DNA from: G958295935 sp965224235
Lineage (GTDB): Bacteria; Chloroflexota; Dehalococcoidia; Lucifugimonadales; Lucifugimonadaceae
Direction of reading: 5' to 3'
Assembly: GCA_965224235.1 (NCBI GenBank)
Contig: CBDCYP010000002.1
Location: forward strand, 620,001-684,000
Length of the DNA stretch: 64,000 nucleotides
The notes beneath the pieces were generated by a model. It did no database searches, was not told the DNA's origin, and saw only the letters and a program-made list of their open reading frames with translations. The translations under genes were made by a program, and so were the position numbers. Shown piece by piece: positions 63,701 to 64,000 of this stretch; positions within the stretch are counted from its first letter, which is position 1, and every line of letters begins with the position of its first letter.

Positions 63701-64000
63701 TCGTAGCAGTTTAACCGATGGGAGATCGGGGGCTAACCGCAACGGGGGACCTCCTCGAGCAGGGGACCATCGAAGTTTAACCGATGGGAGATCGGGGGCT
63801 AACCGCAACATCAGGCTGAACGAGTGCATACGGTGGCAAGTTTAACCGATGGGAGATCGGGGGCTAACCGCAACTCACCTTGCTGGCTGCCCGGTCGTAG
63901 GCGAGTTTAACCGATGGGAGATCGGGGGCTAACCGCAACGCACCAGGTCCGCCTCCCGTTCATCAAGGTAGTTTAACCGATGGGAGATCGGGGGCTAACC
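60745..64000 (+). CRISPR. Type II-C CRISPR array, 50 repeats visible (49 complete), truncated by window edge
   Basis: Repeat is 36 bp, starting AGTTTAACCGATGGGAGATC and ending GGGGGCTAACCGCAAC, with all copies I checked identical. Repeats begin at 60745, 60811, 60877, 60943 and so on, last at 63970 (31 bases visible). 49 spacers of 29-31 bp, mostly 30. Two consecutive spacers occur twice (62822-62916 and 63349-63443, each pair joined by the same repeat). Several spacers resemble one another (60979-61007 with 62360-62389; 60847-60876 with 63546-63575). The array continues past the window. Spacer targets are unknown. Confidence 0.98.

Noticed and set aside
60745..64000. Many open frames with peptide repeats such as SLTDGRSGANRN or LRLAPDLPSVKL
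   Set aside because: They are the CRISPR repeat read in the open frames of each strand; the period and spacer changes show it is an array, not a protein.
1..64000. tRNA, rRNA or 4.5S RNA genes
   Set aside because: I found no cloverleaf with the GGTTCGA-type T loop or 16S/23S segments by eye; a covariance-model search would be needed to exclude them.

Overview
The window looks like a GC-rich (about 60%) bacterial chromosome segment. Gene content and protein style suggest Chloroflexota, possibly a SAR202/Dehalococcoidia-like lineage. This is an inference from split glycine decarboxylase subunits, alpha/beta 2-oxoacid dehydrogenase genes, a DUF4349 lipoprotein, an NIPSNAP protein, many GTG/TTG starts and a widespread CTGAGCGAAG-type palindromic repeat; no rRNA was present to confirm it.

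Layout. 1-5.6 kb: a window-truncated S9 peptidase and poorly known membrane or secreted proteins, including an interrupted membrane-protein gene and a beta-propeller gene with no start. 5.6-14.7 kb: uvrA, then an accessory block with a dual-OB/DUF488/DUF488 cassette, a frameshifted NYN nuclease remnant, an enolase-superfamily enzyme and a methyltransferase/putative nuclease pair. 15-26 kb: housekeeping genes ffh, fmt, dnaA, obgE, nadD, pyrE and gyrB. The 281-bp dnaA-obgE gap carries a cluster of DnaA-box-like sites plus an AT-rich tract and is the best candidate for the replication origin. 26.3-32.2 kb: an acoABC/acoX-like dehydrogenase cluster split by a Fic protein gene, which is preceded by a striking array of ten alternating half-sites. 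32.4-43.1 kb: peptidase, inositol-phosphatase-like and amidohydrolase genes mixed with decayed genes, a 98-bp MITE, a VapBC-type pair, an IS5-type remnant, a HEPN nuclease and a DUF262/AAA ATPase/unknown cassette. This stretch reads as a defence and mobile-element island. 44-48.4 kb: glycine cleavage operon gcvT-gcvH-gcvPA-gcvPB. 48.6-55.4 kb: MidA-type methyltransferase, an intact IS1182-family element inserted in a palindromic repeat, a small zinc-binding protein, citrate synthase and threonyl-tRNA synthetase. 56-64 kb: a type II-C CRISPR system (cas9-cas1-cas2) with an anti-repeat upstream of cas9 and an array of at least 50 repeats running off the right edge.

How it fits together. Core replication, translation and one-carbon genes alternate with immunity loci (CRISPR, R-M candidate, DUF262 and DUF488 cassettes, HEPN, toxin-antitoxin) and with the scars of mobile DNA. 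The 98-bp MITE shares terminal repeats and target sequence (CTGAG) with the IS1182 element 14 kb away, and removing it with one target copy restores the reading frame it interrupts. The most distinctive unexplained signals are the ten-half-site array at 28567-28757, the anti-repeat/tracrRNA locus near 56.1 kb, the two multi-gene cassettes of uncertain function, and several genes with single inactivating changes.
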